Positions 8,299 through 15,946 of a DNA stretch of 64,000 bases are shown in pieces; position 1 is the first letter of the stretch, and every line of letters begins with the position of its first letter. The notes below the pieces were generated by a model. That model had not been told where the DNA came from. It did not search any database and was given only the letters and a program-made list of their open reading frames with translations. A program made the translations under genes and the position numbers. This DNA comes from Paenibacillus vietnamensis (GTDB taxonomy: Bacteria; Bacillota; Bacilli; Paenibacillales; Paenibacillaceae). The stretch is taken from contig NZ_JAHMHW010000013.1 of NCBI RefSeq assembly GCF_020169515.1, positions 87,791 through 151,790 on the forward strand, read 5' to 3'.

Positions 8299-8520
8299 AT
8301 GAAGAAGATCAAATATTGCAAACGGAATTTAAAGAACGGGGCAAAGCCGATTTATCGGGCGATGAAGGACCGTTATCCTGACATCAAGCAGAAGAAGAGC
8401 GATTGCCTTGGGAATTGCAAGACGTGCAAGCTGGAATGCTTTGTCGTCATCAAGTCCAAAACGGTAAGCGCGCCGTCTCCGGACCAGCTGTACAAACGGT
8501 TAAAGAAAATGATCGGATAA
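8299..8520 (+). CDS. DUF1450-like small Cys-rich protein, Fur-regulated
   Basis: A basic 73-residue protein with CLGNCKTCKLEC (residues about 35-46) after an N-terminal YCKRN segment. The arrangement resembles DUF1450/YuzB proteins, which look like small thioredoxin-fold [2Fe-2S] ferredoxins. The iron box on its promoter supports a role in iron limitation, perhaps Fe-S or electron carrier metabolism; that is inference. The ATG at 8299 is chosen with GGGGTGG upstream. It is followed by a terminator, so it is a single-gene unit ahead of the ferritin gene. Confidence 0.72.
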   Translation: MKKIKYCKRNLKNGAKPIYRAMKDRYPDIKQKKSDCLGNCKTCKLECFVVIKSKTVSAPSPDQLYKRLKKMIG

Positions 8521-8545
8521 CATCAGCCATTTGGATGATTTTACT

Positions 8546-8574
8546 AAGGGCGGCATTTGCCGTTCCTTTTTTTT
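8546..8574 (+). terminator. Terminator after the DUF1450-like gene
   Basis: AAGG-CGGC / GCCG-CCTT stem with small bulges and an eight-base T run. Confidence 0.7.
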
Positions 8575-8618
8575 ATGTTAGAATAAGTACAAACTAGGAA
8601 AGCAGAGGTGCACGAGCG

Positions 8619-9122
8619 ATGAATGACGGGTTGGCGGCAGCATTAAACGAGCAAATGAATTTTGAGTTCTATTCGGCGCATGTGTATCTTGCGATGGCGG
8701 CGTATTGCTCCGGAGAGAGCCTCGACGGCTTCGCGAATTTCTTTATCGTACAGGCCGAGGAAGAACGATTTCACGCTATGAAAATATACAAATTTCTGAA
8801 CGACCGCGGACGCCGCGCGACGCTGTCCGCTCTAGGCGAGCCGAATAACGACTATTCGTCGATCCTCGATGCGTTTGAACATGGCTACAAGCATGAACAG
8901 CAAAACACGGAGCGGTTCTACAAATTGTCCGACCTGGCGATTGACGACCGCGAGCACGCAACGATCAACTTTTTGAAGTGGTTCATCGACGAGCAAGTCG
9001 AAGAGGAAGCTCTGTTCGACAATATCATTCACAAGCTGAAGCGGATTGACAAGGACAGCAATGCTTTTTACATGCTGGACGCGGAATTCGCGACCCGTTC
9101 CTTCACGCCTCCTGCGCTGTAG
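8619..9122 (+). CDS. Ferritin (bacterial non-haem, FtnA type)
   Basis: Iron-storage subunit of 167 residues that forms 24-mer cages and oxidises ferrous iron. It has the four-helix ferritin pattern with ferroxidase residues in NFEFYSAHVYLAM, EEERFHAMK and DEQVEEEALFDNI. The GCAGAGGTG site fits the ATG at 8619. A possible promoter overlaps the preceding terminator (TTGCCG at 8557, TAGAAT at 8579, spacer 16). No Fur box is seen in front, unlike the neighbouring DUF1450-like gene. Pairing an iron-starvation gene with an iron-storage gene is notable. Confidence 0.93.
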   Translation: MNDGLAAALNEQMNFEFYSAHVYLAMAAYCSGESLDGFANFFIVQAEEERFHAMKIYKFLNDRGRRATLSALGEPNNDYSSILDAFEHGYKHEQQNTERFYKLSDLAIDDREHATINFLKWFIDEQVEEEALFDNIIHKLKRIDKDSNAFYMLDAEFATRSFTPPAL

Positions 9123-9145
9123 GACAAGCCTGCCGCATAAAAGCG

Positions 9146-9195
9146 AAAAAACGGCCCGGAAGCCATCGTTCGATGACTTCCGGGCCGTTTTTTTT
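9146..9195. terminator. Strong terminator after the ferritin gene
   Basis: A long stem with CGGCCCGGAAG paired to CTTCCGGGCCG, an A run before it and a T run after it, so it could work in both directions. Confidence 0.9.
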
Positions 9196-9461
9196 ATAAT
9201 CGTGTTAACTTAGCCCCTGCCTTGCTATCACCGATCCGTGCGGTAACTGGATTTCATGTATCTAATATCAGCGGTTTAGCCTTGATAGAGAATTAACTGT
9301 GTTTCGTGTATTTAAACCATGGAAAATTGTTGATTTGGAGCATGGCGTTCGAATTAGATACATGAAATCCCGTTATTCATGTGAATATGTCATATCGCCA
9401 ACAAATAACGACATAAATTCCAGCTATGCCGCTTAGAGAGTTTGGTCGACCGCAGCCGGGC
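9196..9461. repeat. Dyad element with three copies of a ~23-base repeat
   Basis: This gene-free region of about 270 bases holds three related units sharing TAACTG, TTTC, TGTAT and TAA. Copy 1 is at 9244-9266 (+), copy 2 at 9294-9316 (+), exactly 50 bases later and more diverged. Copy 3 is at 9353-9375 on the other strand. Copies 1 and 3 share 18 perfectly complementary bases (9249-9266 and 9353-9370), so the 132-base unit can fold into a cruciform or hairpin. It lies between the ferritin terminator and the end of the helicase gene. It resembles a dispersed intergenic repeat or short miniature element. Confidence 0.6.
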
Positions 9462-11723
9462 TCAGCTCTTCCTGCCGGGAAGCAGCTTCGAGCCCTGCTC
9501 CATCGGCGAGCCGCACAGCGGGCAATCCCGGGACTCGGCCATCGAATCCTCATAGGTGATAATCCGCTGCCACACCTGGCAGGAATCGCTTGTGCAAAGC
9601 CAGGCGAGCGCCGTTTCGCCCTCCTGGCTGCCGCCGCTTTCCGGTTCGCTTGCGAAGGCCGACCGGATGAACCTTGACAGCTCCGCAGGTTTGCCGCGAT
9701 AGGAGGCCGGTGAGCTGATATACAGCTCCTCCTGCGCCCGGGTGACGGCGACGTAAGCGAGCCTGCGTTCCTCCTCCAGCGCTTCCGCAAGCGGATTGTC
9801 CCCTGTCTGGAGCGAGGCGCGGTCGCTGTGCTTGTCGGCGGAGAGCGCGGAGCTGTGGGGAAGAATCCCCTCCGAAGCCCCGATCACGAATACGACGGGA
9901 AATTCCAGCCCCTTGGATTTGTGGATGGACATGAGCGAAACCGCGCCACGGCTTAGCTCATGCTTTTGCTCCCGCTTACGGGCCGCGTGCTTGTCCGTAA
10001 TGTCGTCGATATACTGCACAAAAGCCTCGATCGTGTCATACCCGGCCGCTGCGGCGGCGAACTCGTCCAGCGTTTCCCTCAGGCCTTCTTTATGCTCGGT
10101 CGCTTCATGGCGCTTGCTTGTCTCCAGGAATTGATCGTAAAAAGCTTGGCGAAGCTGGAGAATAGCCGCCGCAGGCTTACAGCCGGACAAGCCTTTGATG
10201 AGGGTGATCCGCTCCTTCAGCTTGTCCTTTTGAAATTCCTTCATCGGCGGATAATCCATCAGGTGAATGAGCGGCCATTTTTTGGCCCTCTGCTTGTCCT
10301 GGTTCCAGATGAATGCCATCGCCTGCTCTCTGTTCACATAGAGAGTAGGAAGCATAGCTTCGATTGCGTCAAAATCGCGCCGGTCGCAGACAAGCCGCAA
10401 ATGGGCGAGCAGCGGCTTCACTGCCCACTGGTCGTAAAACAGTTGACCGTCGCCGAAATCCGTGAAAGGGAGCTGCCTCGTCAGCAGCAGCTCGACCAGC
10501 GCCCGGCTGCTGCTCGCCGTACGGAAGAGGACGGCGAAATCGCCGTAGGGGCGCTTGCCTTCGCCGGCCTGCGCTTCGATGGTATCCGCGACGAGCCGGG
10601 CTTCCTCCTGCGTCGATTTGAGCCGCGCATAGGAGGGACTGACGCCCTTTCCTTTCGCGGCGAGGAGCGATTTTGACTTGCGCTGCTTATTATATCGGAT
10701 AATGCTGTTGCCAAGCCCGACGATGGTGCTCGTCGAGCGGTAATTCATATGAAGCACGATCGTCTCCGCTCCCGGGTATTGATGGTCAAAGTTCAAAATA
10801 TAATCGTTCCTCGCCCCGTTGAACGAATAGATCGTCTGATCGTCGTCGCCGACGACCATCAGGTTGCGGTGCTTGTCGGCCAGCATCTGGACGAGCACAT
10901 ATTGAACCTGGTTCGTATCCTGGAATTCGTCGATCATGATGAATTGGAAGCGGCGCTGCAGAGAAGCGAGCAGCTCCTCGTCGCTGCGAAGCAATCTGTA
11001 CGCTTCCAGCAGAAGATCATCATAATCCAGCTTGTGCTGCTCCTTCTTCCACTGCTCATACCGGCTGAACAGCAGCTTCTGCTCTCTTTCCTCAGACGTT
11101 GTCTCGGGAAGGCTGCCGATATCCGCCATTCTCAGCTTCAGGGCGGACAGCTGGGCGAGCAGCGTCTCCGGCTCATGATCGTGCTGAAGCGCCAGCTCGC
11201 GCATCAGCCGCTTCAGGAAGACGTGCTTCTGCCCGGTCTCGCCGAGAATGGACTGGTTATAGCCGCGGCCCCGGAGAAGCTGCAGGCAGAAGGAATGAAA
11301 GGTCCGCGCCTCTACCCCGTTTGCGGCTTGCGCATCCAATACCGGCAGCGAGCGGATGCGGCTTCGCATCTCGTCCGCCGCTTTTTTGGAAAAAGTCATT
11401 AGCAAAATATGCTGAGGCCGCACGTTCTGCACGGCAAGCAGGTAGGCGGTCCGGCATACCAGCACCGATGTTTTGCCCGAGCCGGCGCCGGCAAGCGTCA
11501 GGACGGGGCCCGTAAAATGGCGCACGGCCGCGATCTGCGGCCGGTTTAGCGCAATGCCGTGCCGCTCCAGGGCGCGGAAAAAGCCGGCGTCCGCCGCGTC
11601 CTTGCCGACAAGCCGGCGGCTGGTCTCGGCTTCGGCCTTTTCCGCTTCGGGCACCACCACGCCGCGGACGCCGATCGGAAATTTATAATATTGACTGCTC
11701 AATTTCATCACCTTCGGAAACAT
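9462..11723 (-). CDS. UvrD/PcrA-like superfamily 1 helicase with C-terminal Cys motif
   Basis: ATP-dependent 3'-5' DNA helicase of 753 residues. It has Walker A GAGSGKT at 79-85, IDEFQDTN (motif II), VGDDDQTIYSFNGA (motif III), HKSKGLEF (motif V) and VAVTRAQEELYI (motif VI). A long variable N-terminal lead of about 60 residues precedes the helicase core. The C-terminus carries CTSDSC and CPLCGSPME, a zinc-ribbon-like pair not present in classical PcrA, so this is probably the yjcD/helD-like accessory group rather than pcrA itself. The start at 11723 is uncertain; an ATG at 11708 is equally possible. It is divergent from the GNAT gene with under 50 bases between them. Confidence 0.88.
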   Translation of the reverse strand: MFPKVMKLSSQYYKFPIGVRGVVVPEAEKAEAETSRRLVGKDAADAGFFRALERHGIALNRPQIAAVRHFTGPVLTLAGAGSGKTSVLVCRTAYLLAVQNVRPQHILLMTFSKKAADEMRSRIRSLPVLDAQAANGVEARTFHSFCLQLLRGRGYNQSILGETGQKHVFLKRLMRELALQHDHEPETLLAQLSALKLRMADIGSLPETTSEEREQKLLFSRYEQWKKEQHKLDYDDLLLEAYRLLRSDEELLASLQRRFQFIMIDEFQDTNQVQYVLVQMLADKHRNLMVVGDDDQTIYSFNGARNDYILNFDHQYPGAETIVLHMNYRSTSTIVGLGNSIIRYNKQRKSKSLLAAKGKGVSPSYARLKSTQEEARLVADTIEAQAGEGKRPYGDFAVLFRTASSSRALVELLLTRQLPFTDFGDGQLFYDQWAVKPLLAHLRLVCDRRDFDAIEAMLPTLYVNREQAMAFIWNQDKQRAKKWPLIHLMDYPPMKEFQKDKLKERITLIKGLSGCKPAAAILQLRQAFYDQFLETSKRHEATEHKEGLRETLDEFAAAAAGYDTIEAFVQYIDDITDKHAARKREQKHELSRGAVSLMSIHKSKGLEFPVVFVIGASEGILPHSSALSADKHSDRASLQTGDNPLAEALEEERRLAYVAVTRAQEELYISSPASYRGKPAELSRFIRSAFASEPESGGSQEGETALAWLCTSDSCQVWQRIITYEDSMAESRDCPLCGSPMEQGSKLLPGRKS

Positions 11724-11770
11724 AGATCTATTAAGTATATCAGATGACTAACGGAAAGGGGGATAATGGG

Positions 11771-12340
11771 ATGATAGAACCGGCATCGAAGGAAGACGTC
11801 AAGGAGGTATTGCCGCTGCTGCTGAGCGCAATCGGCTACATCGCATTTTCGCTTGCAGGCACGGATAACGAGGAGGAAGCGGCACGGGTGCTGGCCGAGT
11901 TTTATGCCCGGGAGGATAACCGGCTAAGCTACCGGCATGTGCTTGTCTATAGAAAGGAAGGCACCGTCGCAGGGATGCTGCTCAGCTATCCGGGAGACGG
12001 AGCGGCTGAGCTGGATGCGCCGCTGGCGGCGCGGCCAGGCAGGGAAGGCGACACGTACGCGGGAAGCGGGATTACCGTGGAGGCGGAGGCCGGCGAGTAT
12101 TATCTAGATGCCATCGCGGTGGAAGAACGATACCGGAAACAAGGGATCGCCAAAGCGCTGATCGCCGCCTTCGAGCGGAGAGGAAGGCTTGAAGGGTACG
12201 ATACGGTGTCGCTGATCGTCGAGCAGGACAACAAGTCGGCTTATTCGATATACAGCAAGCTCGGTTACGTTGAATACGGTTTCCTCGACATTCGAGGCTG
12301 CCGGTATTTGAGGATGAAAAAGCGGGTGGATGAAAGTTAA
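11771..12340 (+). CDS. GNAT family N-acetyltransferase
   Basis: An acetyl-CoA-dependent acyltransferase of 189 residues. The cofactor loop is in YLDAIAVEERYRKQGIAKALI, with RKQGIA as the pyrophosphate-binding R/QxxGxA turn, followed by VEQDNKSAYSIYSKLGY, the standard C-terminal part of the fold. The ATG at 11771 is chosen because AAAGGGGGA lies seven bases upstream; the upstream in-frame ATG at 11744 has none. The substrate is unknown. Confidence 0.87.
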   Translation: MIEPASKEDVKEVLPLLLSAIGYIAFSLAGTDNEEEAARVLAEFYAREDNRLSYRHVLVYRKEGTVAGMLLSYPGDGAAELDAPLAARPGREGDTYAGSGITVEAEAGEYYLDAIAVEERYRKQGIAKALIAAFERRGRLEGYDTVSLIVEQDNKSAYSIYSKLGYVEYGFLDIRGCRYLRMKKRVDES

Positions 12341-12428
12341 TTATGGAATAAACAGGATGGCTGCGGTAAGATGAAAGAGTTGCCAGATTGAAAAATATGA
12401 CTTTTTTGTCGCCGGGAGCGTGTTCGTT

Positions 12429-13733
12429 ATGTCCACCGCCAGCTTCAAATCGAAACTCGGATTCAGCTCGGGAAATTTGGCCGTCAATTTGCTGGCCCAG
12501 GCTTTTGCGTCCTACATCGTTTTTTATTATGTCGACGTGCTTGGCGTAAGGCCTGCGCTGATCAGCGCCGCCATGGTCGTCCACGGGATCGTAAGCGCGG
12601 CTCTTAACCCTCTTTTCGGTCATCTCTCCGACAGGACAAGCACGCGCTGGGGCCGGCGCATTCCGTATATGCTGTTCGGCATGGTGCCGCTTGGGGCCTT
12701 GTTCACGGCTGTCTGGTTCCCGGTCGGGACGGGACAGACGTTGTTCTGGTATTTTCTGACGGTCGTGCTGCTGTATGATGTCATGTTCGTTATGGTGGTG
12801 CTTAATTATTCGGCTTTGTTTCCCGAGATGTTCACGACGATAAAGGAGCGTGCCGAAGTCTCGTCCTGGCGGCAAATGTTCGGGATTATCGGGATGATTA
12901 TCGGCGTGGCGCTGCCGCCGCTCGTATACGGCCGTCTGGGCTGGGGGCCGATGGGAGCCGTCTTTGCCGGCATCGCGCTGCTGTTCTTCCTCGTTATGAC
13001 ACTCTCAAGCAGGGAGAACGGGGCAGCCCCGCGCGAAGCGGCAGCGGCAGGTTTTGTGAAGTCGCTGAAGCTTACCTTCTCCAACCGTGCGTTTTTGTTT
13101 TACGTTACCGGCAGTTTTTTCGTCCAGTTCACGTTCGCGATGCTGCCGGCGGCGATTCCCTTTTACACCAAATACGTGCTTGGGGCCGCCGAGGAAAAAA
13201 ATACGTACCTGCTGGGCGCCATCTTCCTGACCGCCATTCCGTGCGTGTACGTTTGGGGCAGGCTGGTGCAGCGCTGGGGGCCGCGCGCAGCCGTCATGGC
13301 GTCAGCATCCGTTTATGCGGCTGCCTTGCTGCCTTTTGCGTTTATCGCAAACGCGGCCTCCGCGGTTATCGCAGCCGCAGCAATCGGTATCGGACTGGCC
13401 GGCCTGCTCGTGCTGCTGGACGTGCTGCTGTCCGAAATTATCGACGAGGACGAGAATCGGACGGGCGTGCGCCGGGAGGGCATGTATTTCGGCATGAACG
13501 GCTTTATCGTCAAATGGGGCGTCTCGCTTCAGGCGGTCGTGCTTGGCGGCATTCTGGAGGCGACCGGCTACGTCAAGGATGCGGTTCAGGCCGAAGCCGC
13601 GGTGTGGGGCATCCGATCGATGCTTAGCTTCATTCCGTTTCTTTCATTAGCCGTCGCGCTTGTTTTCTTCTACCTTTATCCTATACGCGGCGGCATTAGC
13701 CGGCCGGGCGCAGGAAAGGATCTGGAAGCATGA
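12429..13733 (+). CDS. MFS transporter, GPH (glycoside-pentoside-hexuronide) type
   Basis: An inner-membrane symporter of 434 residues with about twelve hydrophobic segments. The N-terminal half has NPLFGHLSDRTSTRWGRRIPYML, the cytoplasmic-loop signature of MelB/GPH transporters, and EDENRTGVRREGMYFGMNGFIVK in the C-terminal half matches the same family. The likely cargo is a sugar or glycoside with Na or H. The ATG at 12429 has GGGAG upstream; GTG at 12420 is too close to it. Its stop overlaps the next gene's ATG by four bases. Confidence 0.85.
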   Translation: MSTASFKSKLGFSSGNLAVNLLAQAFASYIVFYYVDVLGVRPALISAAMVVHGIVSAALNPLFGHLSDRTSTRWGRRIPYMLFGMVPLGALFTAVWFPVGTGQTLFWYFLTVVLLYDVMFVMVVLNYSALFPEMFTTIKERAEVSSWRQMFGIIGMIIGVALPPLVYGRLGWGPMGAVFAGIALLFFLVMTLSSRENGAAPREAAAAGFVKSLKLTFSNRAFLFYVTGSFFVQFTFAMLPAAIPFYTKYVLGAAEEKNTYLLGAIFLTAIPCVYVWGRLVQRWGPRAAVMASASVYAAALLPFAFIANAASAVIAAAAIGIGLAGLLVLLDVLLSEIIDEDENRTGVRREGMYFGMNGFIVKWGVSLQAVVLGGILEATGYVKDAVQAEAAVWGIRSMLSFIPFLSLAVALVFFYLYPIRGGISRPGAGKDLEA

Positions 13734-14408
13734 GCAGGGCCGTCGGTTGGTTAAAGCAAAACGGGCTGCTCGTGCTGCTGTTTGCCGTCGGTGCAGCCGT
13801 CTGGCTCATATATGCCGACGGGATTCCGGGCGGAATGAACCAGGACGAAGCTTCGATCGGCTATGAAGCGTATTCTCTGCTGCATTACGGCATCGACCGC
13901 AGCGGCCATTCCTATCCGGTTCATCTCGTCGCTTGGGGGAGCGGGCAAAATGCGCTGTACGCCTATCTTTCGATGCCCTTCATTTACCTGTTCGGACTGA
14001 ATGTCGTGTCGGTACGCGCGGTGAGATCGAATCGAACATTTTTGGCAGATCGGCCCGCTCTTTTACGAGTCTTTCGGAGAGGCGGCCCGATATGCATCGG
14101 ACGGAACGGATGGCCGCGTGTATGTGACCGATCAAGTGAATATGCCGTATATTTATGTGTTGTTCTACGAGAGGACCGATCCCCGGCAATTTCTGTCCAC
14201 CGTGCAATACGCCAATCCGGGAGCCGAATTCCAGCAGGTCCGGTCGTTCGGCCGCTACGTGTTCGAGGAGCCGCGCATCCGGGAAGGGGAGGAGGCGGCT
14301 TACATTTTCCCGAACGGCGCGCCGCTTCCGGCAGCCGGTCCCGGCTTCGAGATAAAAAGCTTCAAGCATTGCACGGTTGTAATAGCAGACGGAGACGCCT
14401 CCAAATGA
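13730..14408 (+). pseudogene. PMT/ArnT-like (GT39-type) glycosyltransferase remnant with internal deletion
   Basis: The N-terminal 98 residues carry one membrane helix and IPGGMNQDEASIGYEAYS, the DE-type catalytic loop of membrane PMT/ArnT-like glycosyltransferases. The frame then breaks at about 14025 and a second frame resumes with HFWQIGPLFYESFGEAARYASDG and runs to the stop at 14408, the soluble C-terminal tail of the same kind of protein. The middle, normally about 300 residues with most membrane helices, is gone. The ATG overlaps the stop of the transporter gene, so it was once translationally coupled. The fragments are too short to be active. Confidence 0.72.
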
Positions 14409-14426
14409 AGCGTCTCCGTCTTTTTT
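14388..14426 (+). terminator. Terminator of the transporter-glycosyltransferase unit
   Basis: GACGGAGACGC pairs with GCGTCTCCGTC, followed by TTTTTT. The stop codon of the remnant lies in the loop. Confidence 0.88.
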
Positions 14427-14461
14427 GCATATTTAATTATTATGCGCTTTCAGTATTATAC

Positions 14462-14797
14462 TTAAGCTTGAACGGGCTCCCCGTCGATGTAGTAGCTGTC
14501 CTCGCGGTAAGCATGAAAGACGATTTCGATTTCGGCGTCTCCCAGCTTGCCGACGTATTCCGTCACCAGTCTGGCGAAGGAATCGCGGGTATCACGGCCG
14601 CGCTCGAACCAGCCTACCTCAATAAAGATAAAGGCCGGACCGTTCCCGGCAGCGCCGAATACGGTCTCGGACGCCAGGATGTTCATCGTGAAATTGTCGG
14701 TACCGCAGCCGCACAGCGCAGCCAGCTCGCGGGCGAGCGGCTCGGCTATGGAGCGCAGCGGTTCGGCGCCGAGGCCCCGGAATACTAAATGCGGCAT
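14462..14797 (-). CDS. DUF1904 family protein
   Basis: A 111-residue protein beginning MPHLVFRGLGAEPLRS, the DUF1904 pattern of tautomerase-like folds with Pro at position 2. AAAAGGGGC lies upstream of the start at 14797. Function is not known. It follows the pseudouridine synthase gene by 19 bases on the same strand and is probably co-transcribed with it. Confidence 0.82.
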   Translation of the reverse strand: MPHLVFRGLGAEPLRSIAEPLARELAALCGCGTDNFTMNILASETVFGAAGNGPAFIFIEVGWFERGRDTRDSFARLVTEYVGKLGDAEIEIVFHAYREDSYYIDGEPVQA

Positions 14798-14816
14798 AAT
14801 AATAGCCCCTTTTCTT

Positions 14817-15755
14817 TTAGTTCTGCAGCTGCCCTTGAAACGGCTTCAAGAACAGCTTCGGTATTTCCGTTTCGAACCGGACGAGCTTTCCCGTCACCGG
14901 ATGGATGAAGGCAAGCACGCGGGCGTGCAGGCCGAGGCGCCCGATCGGACGCGTTCTCGCGCCGTATTTTTTGTCGCCGGCGATCGGGTGCCCGATGTCC
15001 TCCATATGAACCCGGATTTGATTTTTCCGTCCTGTCTCGAGGTGCAACTCAAGCAGGGAAAAGTCCTTGCCGGCGCGGAGCACCTTGTAATGGGTGACCG
15101 CAAGAAGGCCGTCCTCCGGGCGGGAGCTGGAGTACATTTTGAGCGTTTTGCTTTCTTTGAGCCAGGACTTGACCGAACCCTGCTCCTTTTTGACCATGCC
15201 CTCTACAAGTGCGACGTAGCTTCTCTCCCGGACCGCATCCTGCCAGTTGTTCTGCAGCTGCTGCTGAACGGCTTCGCTCTTGGCGAAAAGCATGACGCCG
15301 GACGTATCGCGGTCGAGCCGGTGTACGATGAAGATCCGGTTTCCCGGGTCATCGAGGCGCACATGCGCCATTAGCTGCCGATAGGCCGTGACCTCATTGT
15401 CCTTACCTGTATCCGATGCGACCGATAATAGTCCCGAATCCTTCCGGATTACGATCAGATGCTCGTCCTCGAACAGAATGGAAAGCCCCTCGAAGGGGAG
15501 CTTCTCCTTCGGGCGCTCCTTGCTGACGGTGACGGTCTGACCCGGCTGCAGCTGATAATTGTAAGCGGTCGTGGATTTGCCGTTAACGGCAACCTGTCCG
15601 TGCGCCAAAATATTTTTAATGACGTTGCGGCCGGCGCCCGTAACGTGCTTCAGGAGGAATGGCAGCAGCTCGGCCGGCTCTGTAACCGTATAGGCTTTGT
15701 TTCTGTCCGTCTGTGCCTGCCCCTTCGGCAGCGGGCGTTTTCTCCCTTTTTGCAT
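14817..15755 (-). CDS. RluA/RluD family pseudouridine synthase
   Basis: An RNA uridine isomerase of 312 residues. An S4-like RNA-binding part (about 30-80) precedes the catalytic domain with IVHRLDRDTSGVMLFAKS, which contains the catalytic Asp of the RluA family, and TGRKNQIRVHMEDIGHPIAGDKKYG, the second signature. A basic N-terminal extension (MQKGRKRPLPKGQ) is present. The target (23S rRNA or tRNA) is not predictable. Confidence 0.92.
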   Translation of the reverse strand: MQKGRKRPLPKGQAQTDRNKAYTVTEPAELLPFLLKHVTGAGRNVIKNILAHGQVAVNGKSTTAYNYQLQPGQTVTVSKERPKEKLPFEGLSILFEDEHLIVIRKDSGLLSVASDTGKDNEVTAYRQLMAHVRLDDPGNRIFIVHRLDRDTSGVMLFAKSEAVQQQLQNNWQDAVRERSYVALVEGMVKKEQGSVKSWLKESKTLKMYSSSRPEDGLLAVTHYKVLRAGKDFSLLELHLETGRKNQIRVHMEDIGHPIAGDKKYGARTRPIGRLGLHARVLAFIHPVTGKLVRFETEIPKLFLKPFQGQLQN

Positions 15756-15844
15756 GCTGATAACCCCCTAGCTTCAATGCACCTACTATACCATGAGCGA
15801 GGCCGGATGTTCTAATCTTCCTTTTGCTGCGCAGTCTACCGGCT

Positions 15845-15892
15845 CTATGAAACCCGTTTTCATAGACAAAGCGTCCGCCGGAATGGTAGGAT
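15845..15892 (+). promoter_or_regulatory. Inverted repeat and weak promoter ahead of the HtrA gene
   Basis: CTATGAAA-CCCGT-TTTCATAG (15845-15865) is a perfect eight-base dyad. TAGACA (15863-15868), an 18-base spacer and TAGGAT (15887-15892) form a possible promoter. The repeated TTTTCATA octamer recalls the one described upstream of B. subtilis htrA/htrB (CssR-controlled), cited from memory. Confidence 0.45.
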
Positions 15893-15946
15893 GAAGGGTA
15901 TACATACCTTATGGTGATTATGGAAATGGTTGGGGGAAACTACGTC

